DNA of 64,000 nucleotides from NCBI GenBank assembly GCA_963725275.1, contig CAVRXS010000007.1:186001-250000 (forward strand), written 5' to 3'. Shown piece after piece: positions 33,550-44,880 of the stretch (positions within the stretch are counted from its first letter, which is position 1; the number at the start of each line of letters is the position of its first letter). The position numbers and the translations under genes are program-made. The notes beneath the pieces are model-generated. The model did not search any database. It was not told where the DNA came from and worked only from the letters and a program-made list of their open reading frames with translations. Source of the DNA: Bog-756 sp963725275 (lineage in GTDB: Bacteria; Actinomycetota; Acidimicrobiia; Acidimicrobiales; RAAP-2).

Positions 33550-34119
33550 ATGACACCACCGCGTCACCGATGCGTCCTCGTCCGGCACGGCGAGACCCTC
33601 TGGAGTCGCGAGGGGCGGCATACCGGCCGGACTGACCTTCCCTTGCTGCCCGAGGGCGAGGTGGAGGGGGCGGTGCTCGCCTCCCGGTTGCGTGGCTGGG
33701 AGTTCTCACTGACCCTCTGCAGCCCCCTGATCCGGGCACGACGGACCGCCGAGCTGGCCGAGCTGGCCGGGGCCGAGAGCGATGCCGACCTCCTCGAGTG
33801 GGACTACGGGGACTACGAGGGCCGCACCACCGCCGAGATCCGCACCGATCGACCGGGGTGGAACCTCTTCGACGACGGGGTGCCGGGAGGGGAGACGATC
33901 GAGCAGGTGGCCGGGCGTGTGGACCGGGTCATCGAGCGGGTGCTCGCGCAGCCTGGTGACGTGGTCTGCATCGCCCACGGACATCTGCTGCGGGTGATGG
34001 CCGTGCGCTGGCTCGGCCTGGGCCCCGGTGCGGCCCGATATCTCGCGCTCGACCCCATCTCGGTGAGCGTCCTCGGCTGGGAGCGCGAGCAGCCGGTGGT
34101 CGAGCGGTGGAACAGCTGA
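33550..34119 (+). CDS. Histidine phosphatase family protein
   Basis: 189-residue phosphoglycerate-mutase-like phosphatase. The catalytic RHGE motif is in VLVRHGETLWS, the second arginine in SPLIRARRTAELA, the acid/base glutamate in LLEWDYGDYEG, and the second histidine in IAHGHLLRV. A GGAGG site directly precedes ATG 33550. Substrate unknown; related proteins act on sugar phosphates, alpha-ribazole phosphate or phosphoglycerate. It is divergent from the sigma gene. Confidence 0.9.
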   Translation: MTPPRHRCVLVRHGETLWSREGRHTGRTDLPLLPEGEVEGAVLASRLRGWEFSLTLCSPLIRARRTAELAELAGAESDADLLEWDYGDYEGRTTAEIRTDRPGWNLFDDGVPGGETIEQVAGRVDRVIERVLAQPGDVVCIAHGHLLRVMAVRWLGLGPGAARYLALDPISVSVLGWEREQPVVERWNS

Positions 34120-34144
34120 GGCCCCAGGGCCCTCCGGGCTCCGG

Positions 34145-34603
34145 TCAGCCCGGCCGTGCGGCCCCCTGACCGAGGACGACCACCTTGCCCTGGGCCCGCG
34201 CGACCATGTCGGCGAGGTTGAAGGACTCGAGGTGGGTACGCATGTGCTCGCCCACGTCGGCCCAGACGGTCAACAGGACGCACTGTCCCTCGTGGTCACA
34301 GGCGCCGTTCTCGTGCGGGAGGCCGAAGTCACCGGCGACGATCGGCCCGTCGACCGCGGAGACGATCTGGGACAGTGTGATCTCCCCGGGCGGCCGGGCC
34401 AGCACGTACCCGCCGCCCACCCCCCGTTTGGAGCGCACCAGGCCGGCTCCCTTGAGCGCCAGGAGGATCTGCTCGAGATAGGGCTGGGGAAGCCCGGTCC
34501 GTTCGGCGATGTCCCTGACCGCGGTGGGCCCGTCCCCGTCCGTGTGGAGCGCGAGCGACAGGAGCGCACGGCTTGCGTAGTCCCCCCGGGTGGATACCTT
34601 CAC
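34145..34603 (-). CDS. Rrf2-family transcriptional regulator
   Basis: 152-residue winged-helix regulator (MKVSTRGDYASRALLSLA, RTGLPQPYLEQILLALKGAGLVRSKRGVGGGYVL). Many Rrf2 proteins (IscR, NsrR, RsrR) sense redox through an Fe-S cluster held by three cysteines. Here CDHEGQC keeps two at the right spacing, but the third expected position is not cysteine. It may bind a cluster with other ligands or none. GTG start at 34603. No obvious target operon adjoins it. Confidence 0.88.
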   Translation of the reverse strand: MKVSTRGDYASRALLSLALHTDGDGPTAVRDIAERTGLPQPYLEQILLALKGAGLVRSKRGVGGGYVLARPPGEITLSQIVSAVDGPIVAGDFGLPHENGACDHEGQCVLLTVWADVGEHMRTHLESFNLADMVARAQGKVVVLGQGAARPG

Positions 34604-34653
34604 GTACCCATGCTATTGCCTGGGGCCCCTCTCGGGGGTGTCCGACCGGTGGG

Positions 34654-35328
34654 TCAGCGTCCCCCGAGCTTGCCGCCGGCCAGGTCTTCCGCCATGGCCC
34701 ACCCGAAGGTGACCAGGCGACCACCGCCGGCGGTGTCCACCTGCTCGAAGAAGGCGAGGAGCTCGGGCGGCGGGTCCCCCTTGGGGCTCGTGAAGTCGAA
34801 GCCACCCGATTCGCAGCCGTCTCCCGAGACCACGAAGGTGCGATCGTCGATCCGCCCGTCCGCGCCGAACCGTTTTGCCAGCCGGCGGCCCCAGGCCCGC
34901 TCCTCTCCGGTGGCCTTCTGGTCCGGTGCGGGCACCACGTCGGTGAGCCCCGAGAACGCCCGGAAGCCGTCGGGGCTGATCAGCCTGGTCCCGACGAGGA
35001 CGTCCTCGTCGGGAAAGGCCAGCAGAGCCCGCCGATACTTGTCTCCCATCATCGCCCGGAGCACGGTGTCGGCCCGGGAGGTGCGGTCGACCGCGGCGAG
35101 ACCGATCAGCAGCGAGGGCGTCCCCCCGATGCGCTCCAGGGTGGAAAAGGAGTACCCACGGAGTTTCGTCCCCTCACGGGCCCGGGTCACCAGCACCCAC
35201 TCCTCCTGCTGTTTCGAGAGGAAGCCGATGTCGAAGCGGGGCTCCCGTTCGGCGCAGAGATCGGCCATCTCGGCCAGCTCGGCGTCACTGATCGACGTGC
35301 AATCCTTGGTCTCCACCTGGATGGACAT
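34654..35328 (-). CDS. Conserved protein of unknown function (possible GNAT-like fold)
   Basis: 224-residue soluble protein without signal or membrane segments. The N-terminal half (AELAEMADLCAEREPRFD, LVTRAREGTKLRGYSFSTLERIGGTPSLLIG) has a helix then strand pattern resembling an acetyltransferase-like fold. No acetyl-CoA-binding loop can be identified, so that is only an impression. MMGDKYRRALLAFPDEDVLVGTRL follows. It lies between an Rrf2 regulator and dnaE on the same strand with its own likely promoter. Confidence 0.65.
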   Translation of the reverse strand: MSIQVETKDCTSISDAELAEMADLCAEREPRFDIGFLSKQQEEWVLVTRAREGTKLRGYSFSTLERIGGTPSLLIGLAAVDRTSRADTVLRAMMGDKYRRALLAFPDEDVLVGTRLISPDGFRAFSGLTDVVPAPDQKATGEERAWGRRLAKRFGADGRIDDRTFVVSGDGCESGGFDFTSPKGDPPPELLAFFEQVDTAGGGRLVTFGWAMAEDLAGGKLGGR

Positions 35329-35458
35329 ATGCCGTTCCGTACTCCTCGATCACCCTGCGGCACCAGCCGCCGGCTCCGGTCTGGAGCGCACCCCCCGGAG
35401 CGCCCGGTCACAGGGACGGGACGGTCCGACGGGGATCCGCGCCAGGAGCCGTCCGACG

Positions 35459-35487
35459 ATTTTACGGGATTTGCGGGCGCCTGTCGT
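35459..35487 (-). promoter_or_regulatory. Promoter for the unknown gene at 34654-35328
   Basis: On the minus strand, ACGACA (35482-35487) and TAAAAT (35459-35464) are 17 bp apart. TAAAAT is one base from consensus and stands out in GC-rich DNA. The leader would be about 125 nt. The remainder of the 215-bp gap to dnaE shows nothing else recognisable. Confidence 0.5.
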
Positions 35488-35543
35488 ATCCGGCCTCTTC
35501 GGGGCCCAGTTCCGGCACCGTCGTGAGGCCGTACAGAGGGAGT

Positions 35544-38500
35544 TCAGGCCTGGATGGCGTTCGGGCCGAGCAGGACCCGGAGCTCTCCGACCAGGCCCCT
35601 GCTGCTGTCCACGTTGAACTCGGAGGGGAGGCGGAGGATCTTGGCCCCGACGTGGAGGAAGACGGGGGAGTCGCCCGGATGCTCGGTGAGCAGGCGCTTG
35701 AGGTCGGCGACCGCCCCGTCGGTGAGCGCGTGCAGCGGGAGGGAGATCCGCAGGTCGCGGGTGCCGTCGACGGCGAGGTCGGGGCGCTGGACCTCCATGC
35801 ACACGAGCTTGAGCCGGTCGTCGCGGAGGTCCATCCGGGCCCTGACCACCACGATCGCGTCGTCGTCGAGCAGGGCCCCGTAGTCGGCCATGGTCTTCGG
35901 GAAGACGAACGCCTCGATGGAGGCGTTGAGGTCCTCGAGCACGAAGGTCGCCATGAGGTCGCCCTTCTTCGTGTAGCGGCGGGTGAGCTCGGTGACCACG
36001 CCCCCGACCACCCGGAGCTGGCCCTCGTTGCCGAATGCACCGGCGGCCAGGGCGTCCGGGTCCACGTCCCGCAGCTCGGCCAGCGTGCAGTCGGTCAGCC
36101 GGGAGAGCGATCCCTCGAGGCCCATGAGCGGGTGATCGCTGATGTAGAGGCCCAGCATTTCCTTCTCGAAGGCCAGCCGGACCGTCTTGTCGAACTCGGC
36201 GTCGGCGATCGGCAGCCGGGTGTCGCCGAACCCGGTGGTCCGGCCTTCGGTCTCCTCCTCCAAGGTGGCGAAGAGGGAGACCACCCCCGCGTCGTGCTCG
36301 CGGCGGCGCTCGAGGGTGCGGTCGACGATCTCCTCGAATGCGAGCACGAGCCCCTGGCGGCTGTGGCCCAGCGCGTCGAAGCCGCCCGCCTTGATGAGCG
36401 ACTCGATGGTCCGCTTGTTGAGGACCTGCGGGTCGACGCGCTGGCAGAAGTCGTAGAAGTCGGTGAAGGGGCCGTTGGCCTGCCGCTCGGCCACGATGAG
36501 GGCGACGAGGCCCTCGCCGACGTTGCGCACGGCGGCGAGGCCGAAGGTGATCGCGCTCGCGCCGTTCCCGTCCCCGGTGGCGGTGAGATCAGGAGCGAAC
36601 TCGGCCAATGACCGGTTCACGTCGGGGACGAGCACCTCGATCCCGAGGGATCGGCACTCACCGAGGTACACAGCGGTCTTGTCCTTGTTGTCCTTGACCG
36701 AGGTGAGCAGACTGGCCAGGTACTCAACCGGATGGTGGGCCTTGAGCCACGCGGTCTGGTAGGCGATGAACCCGTACCCGTATGCATGGGACTTGTTGAA
36801 GGCGTAGTCGGCGAAGGGCTCGATGATGTCGAACAGCGCGATCCCGAGGGACTCGCCGTACCCCTGCTGGACGCAGCCTGCGACGAACTTCTCGCGCTCG
36901 GCCTGGATGAGCGCCCGGTTCTTCTTCCCGCACGCCTTGCGCAGGTTGTCGGCCTCGGCGAGGTCGTACCCGGCGATCTTCTGGGCGACCCGCATGACCG
37001 ACTCCTGGTAGATCATCAGGCCGTAGGTGTCCCCGAGGACCTCCTCCAAGTCGGCGTGCAGGTAGCTGACCGCCTGGCGGCCGTTCTTGCGGTCGGCATA
37101 GTCGCGGTGCATGTTGGCGGCCATCGGCCCGGGCCGGTAGAGGGCGACCAGCGCGGCAACGTCGTCGAACGAGGTCGGCGCGAGCGATCGCATGAGCGAG
37201 CGCATCGGTCCCCCCTCCAACTGGAAGACGCCCATCGACTCACCCTTGCGCAGCATCACGAAGGTCTGCTCGTCGTCGAGGGGGATCGCGTCGATGTCGG
37301 GCCTGAGGCCGGTGGAGATCTGGATGAGGTCGAGGCTGCGCTCGATGACCGAGAGGTTCCGCAGCCCGAGGAAGTCCATCTTGAGGAGCCCGAGGTCCTC
37401 GACGCCGTGCATCTCGTACTGGGTGACCACGGGGGAGTCCTCGGGGTCGTTGCCGTCGGGCTTGCGCTGCACCGGGACGTACTCGGTGAGGGGTGCGTCG
37501 GTGATGACCACCGCGGCGGCGTGGATCCCGTCCTGGCGCCGGAGGCCCTCGAGGCCCTTGGCCACGTCGATGACCCGTTTGGCGTCACCGTCGGATTCGT
37601 ACATGACGCGGAGCTCGCCCGCGGCGACGTAGCCGTCCTCGAACCCCTCGGTCTTCTCGAGGCACGCGGCGAGCGGGGTGTCGCGGCCCATCAGCAGTGG
37701 CGGCATCGCCTTGGCGATCTTGTCTCCGACCACGTAGGGGAAGCCGAGGACGCGGGCCGCGTCGCGGACCGCCGCCCGGGCCTTGATGGTCGAGAAGGTG
37801 ACGATCTGGGCCACGTGGTCGGAGCCGTAGCGTTCTGCCGCGTACCGGATCATGTCCCCGCGGTAGCGCTCGTCGAAGTCCATGTCGATGTCGGGCATCT
37901 GGACGCGGCCCGGGTTGAGGAACCGCTCGAAGAGGAGGTCGTAGCGGATCGGATCGAGGTCCACGATGCGGAGGCAGTAGGCCACGCAGCACCCGGCGGC
38001 GGATCCCCGGCCCGGGCCGACCCGGATCTGTCTCGACCGGGCGAACCGGATGAGGTCCCAGACCACGAGGAAGTACGCCGAGAACCCCATGTCGGCGATC
38101 ACGCCGAGCTCGTAGTCGAGCCGGCCCATCACCTCGGCCGGGACCGGGGCGCCGTAGCGCTCCTTCGCCCCCTCGAGGCTCAGATGGCGGAGGAAGGCCG
38201 CCGCGCGGTTCCTCGTAGGTGTCACCGAGGAACTCGTCGGGTACCGGGAAGCGGGGGAGGCTGGGGCGGCCGAAGTCGATCTCCACCGAGGCCCGTTCCG
38301 CGATGAGCAGGGTGTTGTCGCACGCCTCCGGCAGCTCGGCAAAGAGGTCGCGCATCTCGGCCGCCGTCTTGAGGTAGTGCTCCTGCCCATGGAATTTGAA
38401 GCGGTTGGGGTCGTCGATGAGGGCACCTGTCTGGACGCACAGGAGCGCGTCGTGGGCGACATGGTCCTCGCGGTGGGTGTAGTGGCTGTCGTTGGTGGCG

Positions 38501-39150
38501 AGGAGCGGTGCACCGATGCGCCGGGCGATCTCGACCAGGGCCGGGTTGGTCTTGTGCTGTTCGGGAAGGCCGTGGTCCTGTAGCTCGACGAAGAGGTTGC
38601 CCTTGCCGAAGATGTCCTGGAGCCGCCCGGCCAACGCCTCCGCCTTGACCTGGTCGTCGGCGAGGAGGGCCTGGAGGACCACTCCCCCGAGGCACCCGGT
38701 CGTGGCGATGAGACCGCCCGCGTGGCGCGCGAGCAGCTCCCAGTCGAGGCGGGGCTTGTAGTAGTAGCCCTCGAGGTAGGCGGCGGAGGAGAGCTTGAGC
38801 AGATTGCGGTAGCCGTCGTTGGACTCGGCCAGCAGGGTGAGGTGGTAGTAGAGCTTCTCTCCGCCTGCCACGTCGCCACCGGTGTCGTCGACCTTGCCGC
38901 GGCGCACCGGACGCTCGTGGCGGGACTCGGCGGCCATGTAGGCCTCGGTCCCGATGATCGGGTTGATGCCCGCCGCGCGGCACGCGGCGTAGAAGTCGAG
39001 TACCCCGTACATGTTGCCGTGGTCGGTGATGCCGAGCGCGGGCTGACCGTCCTTGACCGCGGCGGCCACGAGGTCCTTCACCCGCGCCGCGCCATCCAGC
39101 ATCGAGAATTCGGTGTGGGTGTGCAGGTGGGTGAACGATCGTGGTGCCAC
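35544..39150 (-). CDS. dnaE: DNA polymerase III subunit alpha DnaE (frame broken once)
   Basis: Replicative DNA polymerase. The N-terminal PHP domain has FTHLHTHTEFSMLDGA, ITDHGNMYG and ATNDSHYTHRED. The palm has GPGRGSAAGC and the catalytic PDIDMDFDERYRG. Then come LYRPGPM, YQESVM and AFNKSHAYGYGFIAYQTAWLK, and a C-terminal OB fold (LRVVGGVVTELTRRYTKKGDLMA). The frame changes near 38208 after FLGDTYEE, resuming with AAAFLRHLSLEGA, which is explained by one extra base. Corrected length is about 1201 residues, normal. GTG start at 39150. Confidence 0.95.
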
Positions 39151-39345
39151 GCTCTCCGGTACCCTCCTCGGTCCGCCGTTGCCGCTCCGCGGGCTACTCC
39201 CCGGGACGGGCGAATGACAACGCTGTCATTCCGACGATAGCGCGGGTGGAGCCGGTACGCGGTGGTGCCGGCGACCCGCATTCGGCCGTCCGGACGGGGC
39301 TGGCCGGTGGCTCAGCGGGCCTTCCGGACGGGGCTGGCCGGTGGC

Positions 39346-39885
39346 TCAGAGGTAGGTGCCGGGACGACCGGCCGTGGGGTCCCCGCCCGGCAGGGCGCGC
39401 TGGCGCATCTCGTCGAGCTGGGCCCGCGCTGCCACCTGCTGGGCGACCAGGGTGGCCTGGATGCCGTGGAACAGGCCTTCGAGCCAGCCCACCAGCTGCG
39501 CGTGGGCGACCCGCAGCTCGGCGTCCGACGGGGTCGGCGAGTCGAACGGGATCGAGACCCGGTCGAGCTCGGCCACCAGATCCGGGGAGAGCCCGTCGGC
39601 CAGCTCCCGGACCGACTGTTCGTAGATCTCGCGGAGCCGGCCCCGGCTCGCCTCGTCGAGGGGCGCCGATCGGACCTCGTCGAGCAGCTGTTTGACCATC
39701 GAGCCGATGCGCAGCAGCTTGGCCGGCTGTTCGATCGACTCGCCCCGTGCGGCCTCGTCCCCCTCGCCCTCGGGCTCGCGGGGGGCGACGGCCGACCCCG
39801 GGGGTCCGTCCACGACTTCCGGACGGAGCGCCGTGCTCTCGGCTTCGGGGGACTGCGTGGTGTCGGGTACCAGGTTGTCGCTCAC
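39346..39885 (-). CDS. bpa: Bacterial proteasome activator (Bpa family)
   Basis: 179-residue ATP-independent 20S proteasome activator related to M. tuberculosis Bpa (Rv3780). The helical core has KLLRIGSMVKQLLDEVRSAPLDEASR, EIYEQSVRELADGLSPDLVAELDR and AHAQLVGWLEGLFHGIQATLVAQQ. The C-terminus GRPGTYL corresponds to the GQYL motif that docks in proteasome alpha-ring pockets. The N-terminal 50 residues are acidic and disordered. GTG 39885 has GGAGGAGAG upstream and overlaps the stop of the phosphodiesterase gene. Proteasome subunits are outside the window. Confidence 0.9.
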   Translation of the reverse strand: MSDNLVPDTTQSPEAESTALRPEVVDGPPGSAVAPREPEGEGDEAARGESIEQPAKLLRIGSMVKQLLDEVRSAPLDEASRGRLREIYEQSVRELADGLSPDLVAELDRVSIPFDSPTPSDAELRVAHAQLVGWLEGLFHGIQATLVAQQVAARAQLDEMRQRALPGGDPTAGRPGTYL

Positions 39886-41042
39886 AGTCGCTCTCCTCCG
39901 AATGCAACCAGGGGAACCAGCATCTCGTCGGCGGTCAGGGAACCGTGGCGGCAGGCGAGGCGGTTCTCGCCGGTGTCCGCCGGGTCCACGAAGGCCAGGG
40001 GCGCAAAGGGGATCAGCGCGACGTCGCCGAGCCGGGACGCCAGGCCGTCTGCGAGGGGCCCGCCGAACCACCTGTCGTCGACCAGTCGGTCCCGGTCGCG
40101 TACCCAGGTCGTCTCGCCGTAGCGTTCCTCGAGGAGCTCGGCCAGGTCGCCCGCCGCGCCCGGCCGGGCGTGGATCCAGCGGAACCGCCCCTCGCCGGAG
40201 AGGAACTGGGTCATTGCCATCACCTCGCGTCCGAGGAGCTCCACCCGGGGTCCGACGTCGATCTGTCCGTGGTCGGCCGTGACCACGAGGACCGCGCCGG
40301 ACGGGAGCTGCTCCACGACATCGGCGACCAGGCGGTCCACCGCGCGCAGCTCGGCCTCGTAGTGCTCGTCGAGCCCGTGGGCGTGGGCGACCTTGTCGAT
40401 GCCGTCGTAGTAGGCGTACACGAAGGACTCGCCGTCGCGCAGCAGCCTGCCGACTTCGACGGGCAGCGACGAGAGGACGCGGTAGCCGTGGAGCGGGGAG
40501 TTCCCGAGGTGCGCCGCGGTGAACCCGGTCCCCCCGAACTCGTCCTTCGACACGACCGGTACCGGTCCGGCCGAACCGGGGAAGGAGGGGAACGGCTGGA
40601 ACTCGTGCGCGGGGACCCGGCGCCTGGCGTCGTTGCCCGGCCCACCCCCGAGCGTCCATCGCAGCATGTTGAGGATCTCGTCGTCGGCTGCGAGGCGGTA
40701 CCCCAGGATGCCGTGGTCGGCGGGGGCGCGCCCGGTGGTGATCGAGGTGAGCGCGGTGGCGGTGGTGGTCGGCACCACCGAGGTGATCGCGCGGTCGATG
40801 CCCTCGCCGCCCGAGAGCACGGGCGCGAGGTGCGACCGGGAGCGGAGCTGCTCCCAGCCGAGGCCGTCGAGGACCAGGAGCACGACCTGGCGGGCGCGGC
40901 CCGCCGACGCGGGCAGCCAGTCGCCGTCGGCGCCGGGATTTCGGTCTGTCCGGAGCAGGCGCGGGACGAGGTTGGCGATGCAGCCGGCCGAGTAGTCCGG
41001 CAGGAGGGGCGCGATCGCAGTGGCGTTCTCGGCGGTGGGCAT
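39882..41042 (-). CDS. Alkaline-phosphatase-superfamily phosphodiesterase/nucleotide pyrophosphatase
   Basis: 386-residue metallo-phosphohydrolase. Metal and nucleophile sites fit the type I phosphodiesterase family: VVLLVLDGLGW (Asp), VVPTTTATALTSITTG (nucleophile Thr), ADHGILGYRL, YAYYDGIDKVAHAHGLDEHY (Asp/His), VVTADHGQIDVG and RHGSLTADEMLVPL. No signal peptide, so it is cytosolic. Substrate unknown. Its stop overlaps the bpa start (GTGA), so the two proteins are made in coupled fashion. Confidence 0.88.
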   Translation of the reverse strand: MPTAENATAIAPLLPDYSAGCIANLVPRLLRTDRNPGADGDWLPASAGRARQVVLLVLDGLGWEQLRSRSHLAPVLSGGEGIDRAITSVVPTTTATALTSITTGRAPADHGILGYRLAADDEILNMLRWTLGGGPGNDARRRVPAHEFQPFPSFPGSAGPVPVVSKDEFGGTGFTAAHLGNSPLHGYRVLSSLPVEVGRLLRDGESFVYAYYDGIDKVAHAHGLDEHYEAELRAVDRLVADVVEQLPSGAVLVVTADHGQIDVGPRVELLGREVMAMTQFLSGEGRFRWIHARPGAAGDLAELLEERYGETTWVRDRDRLVDDRWFGGPLADGLASRLGDVALIPFAPLAFVDPADTGENRLACRHGSLTADEMLVPLVAFGGERL

Positions 41043-41131
41043 CGGGTCCCGACTGTAGGCGAGGAGCCGCCGGCTCCGGCAGGCGTGGCGCCGGAACGGC
41101 GGGGTGTCCGCCGGCCCGCCGGGATCGATCG

Positions 41132-41853
41132 TCACCCGCGGGGGAGGAGCGCCCGGACCGTCTTGTAGCAGTGCCCGTCCCTCGGGGTACTCACCGCCGC
41201 CACCACGTAATGGGGCTTGAACCCGAGCGCCGAGGCGAGGTCCCGGCCGTGCAGGCGGTCCCGGCGGGCCACGTCGAGGGCGCGCTCGGAACGGGGATCT
41301 TCGACCGGCAGCCAGTTGTCGCTGCGTCCCCACCCGAAGCGGACCATTGCGGTGCGGTCCCCCCGCCTCCGGAAGAGGACCGGTCCTTTGCCGGGCTCGA
41401 TGAGGGCGAGCGAGGGCCGGAACCCGCGGAATTCCCAGTACGGCGCGGACGCTCCCGGAAAGCCCAGCACGTGCTCCTCCACCGGCGCGCTGAGCGGGCG
41501 GAGCAGGTGGCGAACCCTGCGGCCGTGCAGCGTCCCGAGGTGTCGGGGGAGCCCGGTGGCGGTGACCGCCTCGGGCTGGGCCAGGTCGTCCCGCTCCGGC
41601 TCCTCGGCCAGCCGCGTCTCGACGACATCGAACGGGGCGAGGTCGGGCCCGTGTCCCTCGGGCCATTCGACCCGGACCCGCACCAGGGCTCCCGACGCCA
41701 GGTCGATGCCGATCGTGTCGTCCGGATGACAGGAGAGCACGAGAAGGGTGAGCGCGGCACCGCCGTCGACGGCGACACGGTCGCGGTGCTTGATCGATCG
41801 GGCCACCCCGCGGGCGGTGCCGCTGCGCGGCGTGCGGGTCGAACGGTCGGCCA

Positions 41854-41854
<1 letters not shown>
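41132..41854 (-). CDS. Conserved protein of unknown function
   Basis: 240-residue soluble protein beginning with a basic leader and ALTLLVLSCHPDD, then GALVRVRVEWPEGHG, LGFPGASAPYWEFRGFRPSLALIEP, VRFGWGRSDNWLPVED and C-terminal GRDLASALGFKPHYVVAAVS. A mostly beta pattern is likely. The HPDD near the start recalls LmbE proteins, but the rest of that fold is absent. Its ATG overlaps the yyaL stop, and the phosphodiesterase and bpa follow on the same strand. Confidence 0.68.
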
Positions 41855-43912
<2,058 letters not shown>

Positions 43913-44081
43913 CGAGCCAGCGTACCGGTCCCGGTCGGTGAGCCGTGAGGTCACGATGGCGGAACACGGCATCGCCGGACGAACCATCGGCGGGGGCGGC
44001 CCCGACCGTCCGCGCAGGAGTGCCGGTGAATTCGGCGCGCCGCGTGACGCGACGAGCAGCCACGGCTGCAGAACGCGCCGG

Positions 44082-44087
44082 TAGGGT
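44082..44087 (+). promoter_or_regulatory. Putative -10 hexamer TAGGGT of the SDR gene (leaderless)
   Basis: TAGGGT ends 8 nt before the ATG at 44096. It lies in the 183-bp divergent gap between yyaL and the SDR gene; the rest of that gap shows no clear element. Confidence 0.4.
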
Positions 44088-44095
44088 GTCCGCCC

Positions 44096-44875
44096 ATGGA
44101 GCTGCGACTCGACGGGAAGACCGCGCTGGTCACCGGTGGCTCACGAGGGATCGGCAAGGCCGTCGCCCGGGCCTTCGCCGACGCCGGCGCGTCGGTCATG
44201 ATCTCGTCGAGGCGGGCCGACGCGCTCGCCGAGGCGGCCGGGGAGATCGCCGCGGTATCCGGTGAGCGGGCGGGACCGGTGGCCTGGACGGTTGCCAATG
44301 CCGGCGACCCCGAACAGGCGGAGGCCTGCGTGGACGCGACGGTGGAACGGTTCGGCCCGGTGGACATCCTCGTCAACAATGCCGCCACCAACCCCTACTA
44401 CGGACCGATCATCGACATCGACCGTGCGCGGGCCGACAAGACGGTTCGGGTCAATCAATCGGGCTATCTCGAGTGGGTGCAGGCCGCATGGCGGAAGGGG
44501 CTGTCCGAGCGGGGCGGGGCGGTCCTCAATCTGGCATCGATCGGAGGGCTGACCGTCGAGGGTGGCCTCGGTTGGTACAACGTGACCAAGGCCGCCGTCA
44601 TCCATCTCACCCGGCAGCTCGCCGGTGAGCTCGGTCCGCAGGTCCGGGTCAACGCGATCGCTCCGGGTCTGGTCAAGACCCAGATGGCGCGGGCGCTGTG
44701 GGAGCCCGGCGAGCAGGCCATCGCGCGGCGGCTGCCCCTGCGGCGCCTCGGTGAGGTCGAGGACATCGCCAACGCGGCCCTCTTCCTCTGCTCGGACGCG
44801 GCATCGTGGATCACCGGTGAGACCCTGGTCGTCGACGGAGGCTCCCTCTGTCTCACGACGGGGTCGCTCTCGTAA
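44096..44875 (+). CDS. Short-chain dehydrogenase/reductase
   Basis: 259-residue classical SDR. NAD(P)-binding TGGSRGIGKAVARAF, ISSRRADAL, VDILVNNAATNPYYG and the catalytic YNVTK with serine in NLASIGGL. A C-terminal DVVDGG-type end is present (TLVVDGGSLCL). The arginines after TGGS and ISS favour NADP(H). It could reduce a 3-oxoacyl-CoA or a similar carbonyl, but the substrate is undetermined. It converges on menE and need not belong to the men genes. Confidence 0.93.
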   Translation: MELRLDGKTALVTGGSRGIGKAVARAFADAGASVMISSRRADALAEAAGEIAAVSGERAGPVAWTVANAGDPEQAEACVDATVERFGPVDILVNNAATNPYYGPIIDIDRARADKTVRVNQSGYLEWVQAAWRKGLSERGGAVLNLASIGGLTVEGGLGWYNVTKAAVIHLTRQLAGELGPQVRVNAIAPGLVKTQMARALWEPGEQAIARRLPLRRLGEVEDIANAALFLCSDAASWITGETLVVDGGSLCLTTGSLS

Positions 44876-44880
44876 CCCGG

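Noticed and set aside
39747..41168. Long plus-strand frames opposite bpa, the phosphodiesterase, dnaE and other minus genes
   Set aside because: Shadow frames of high-GC coding DNA; the minus-strand proteins have clear family motifs.
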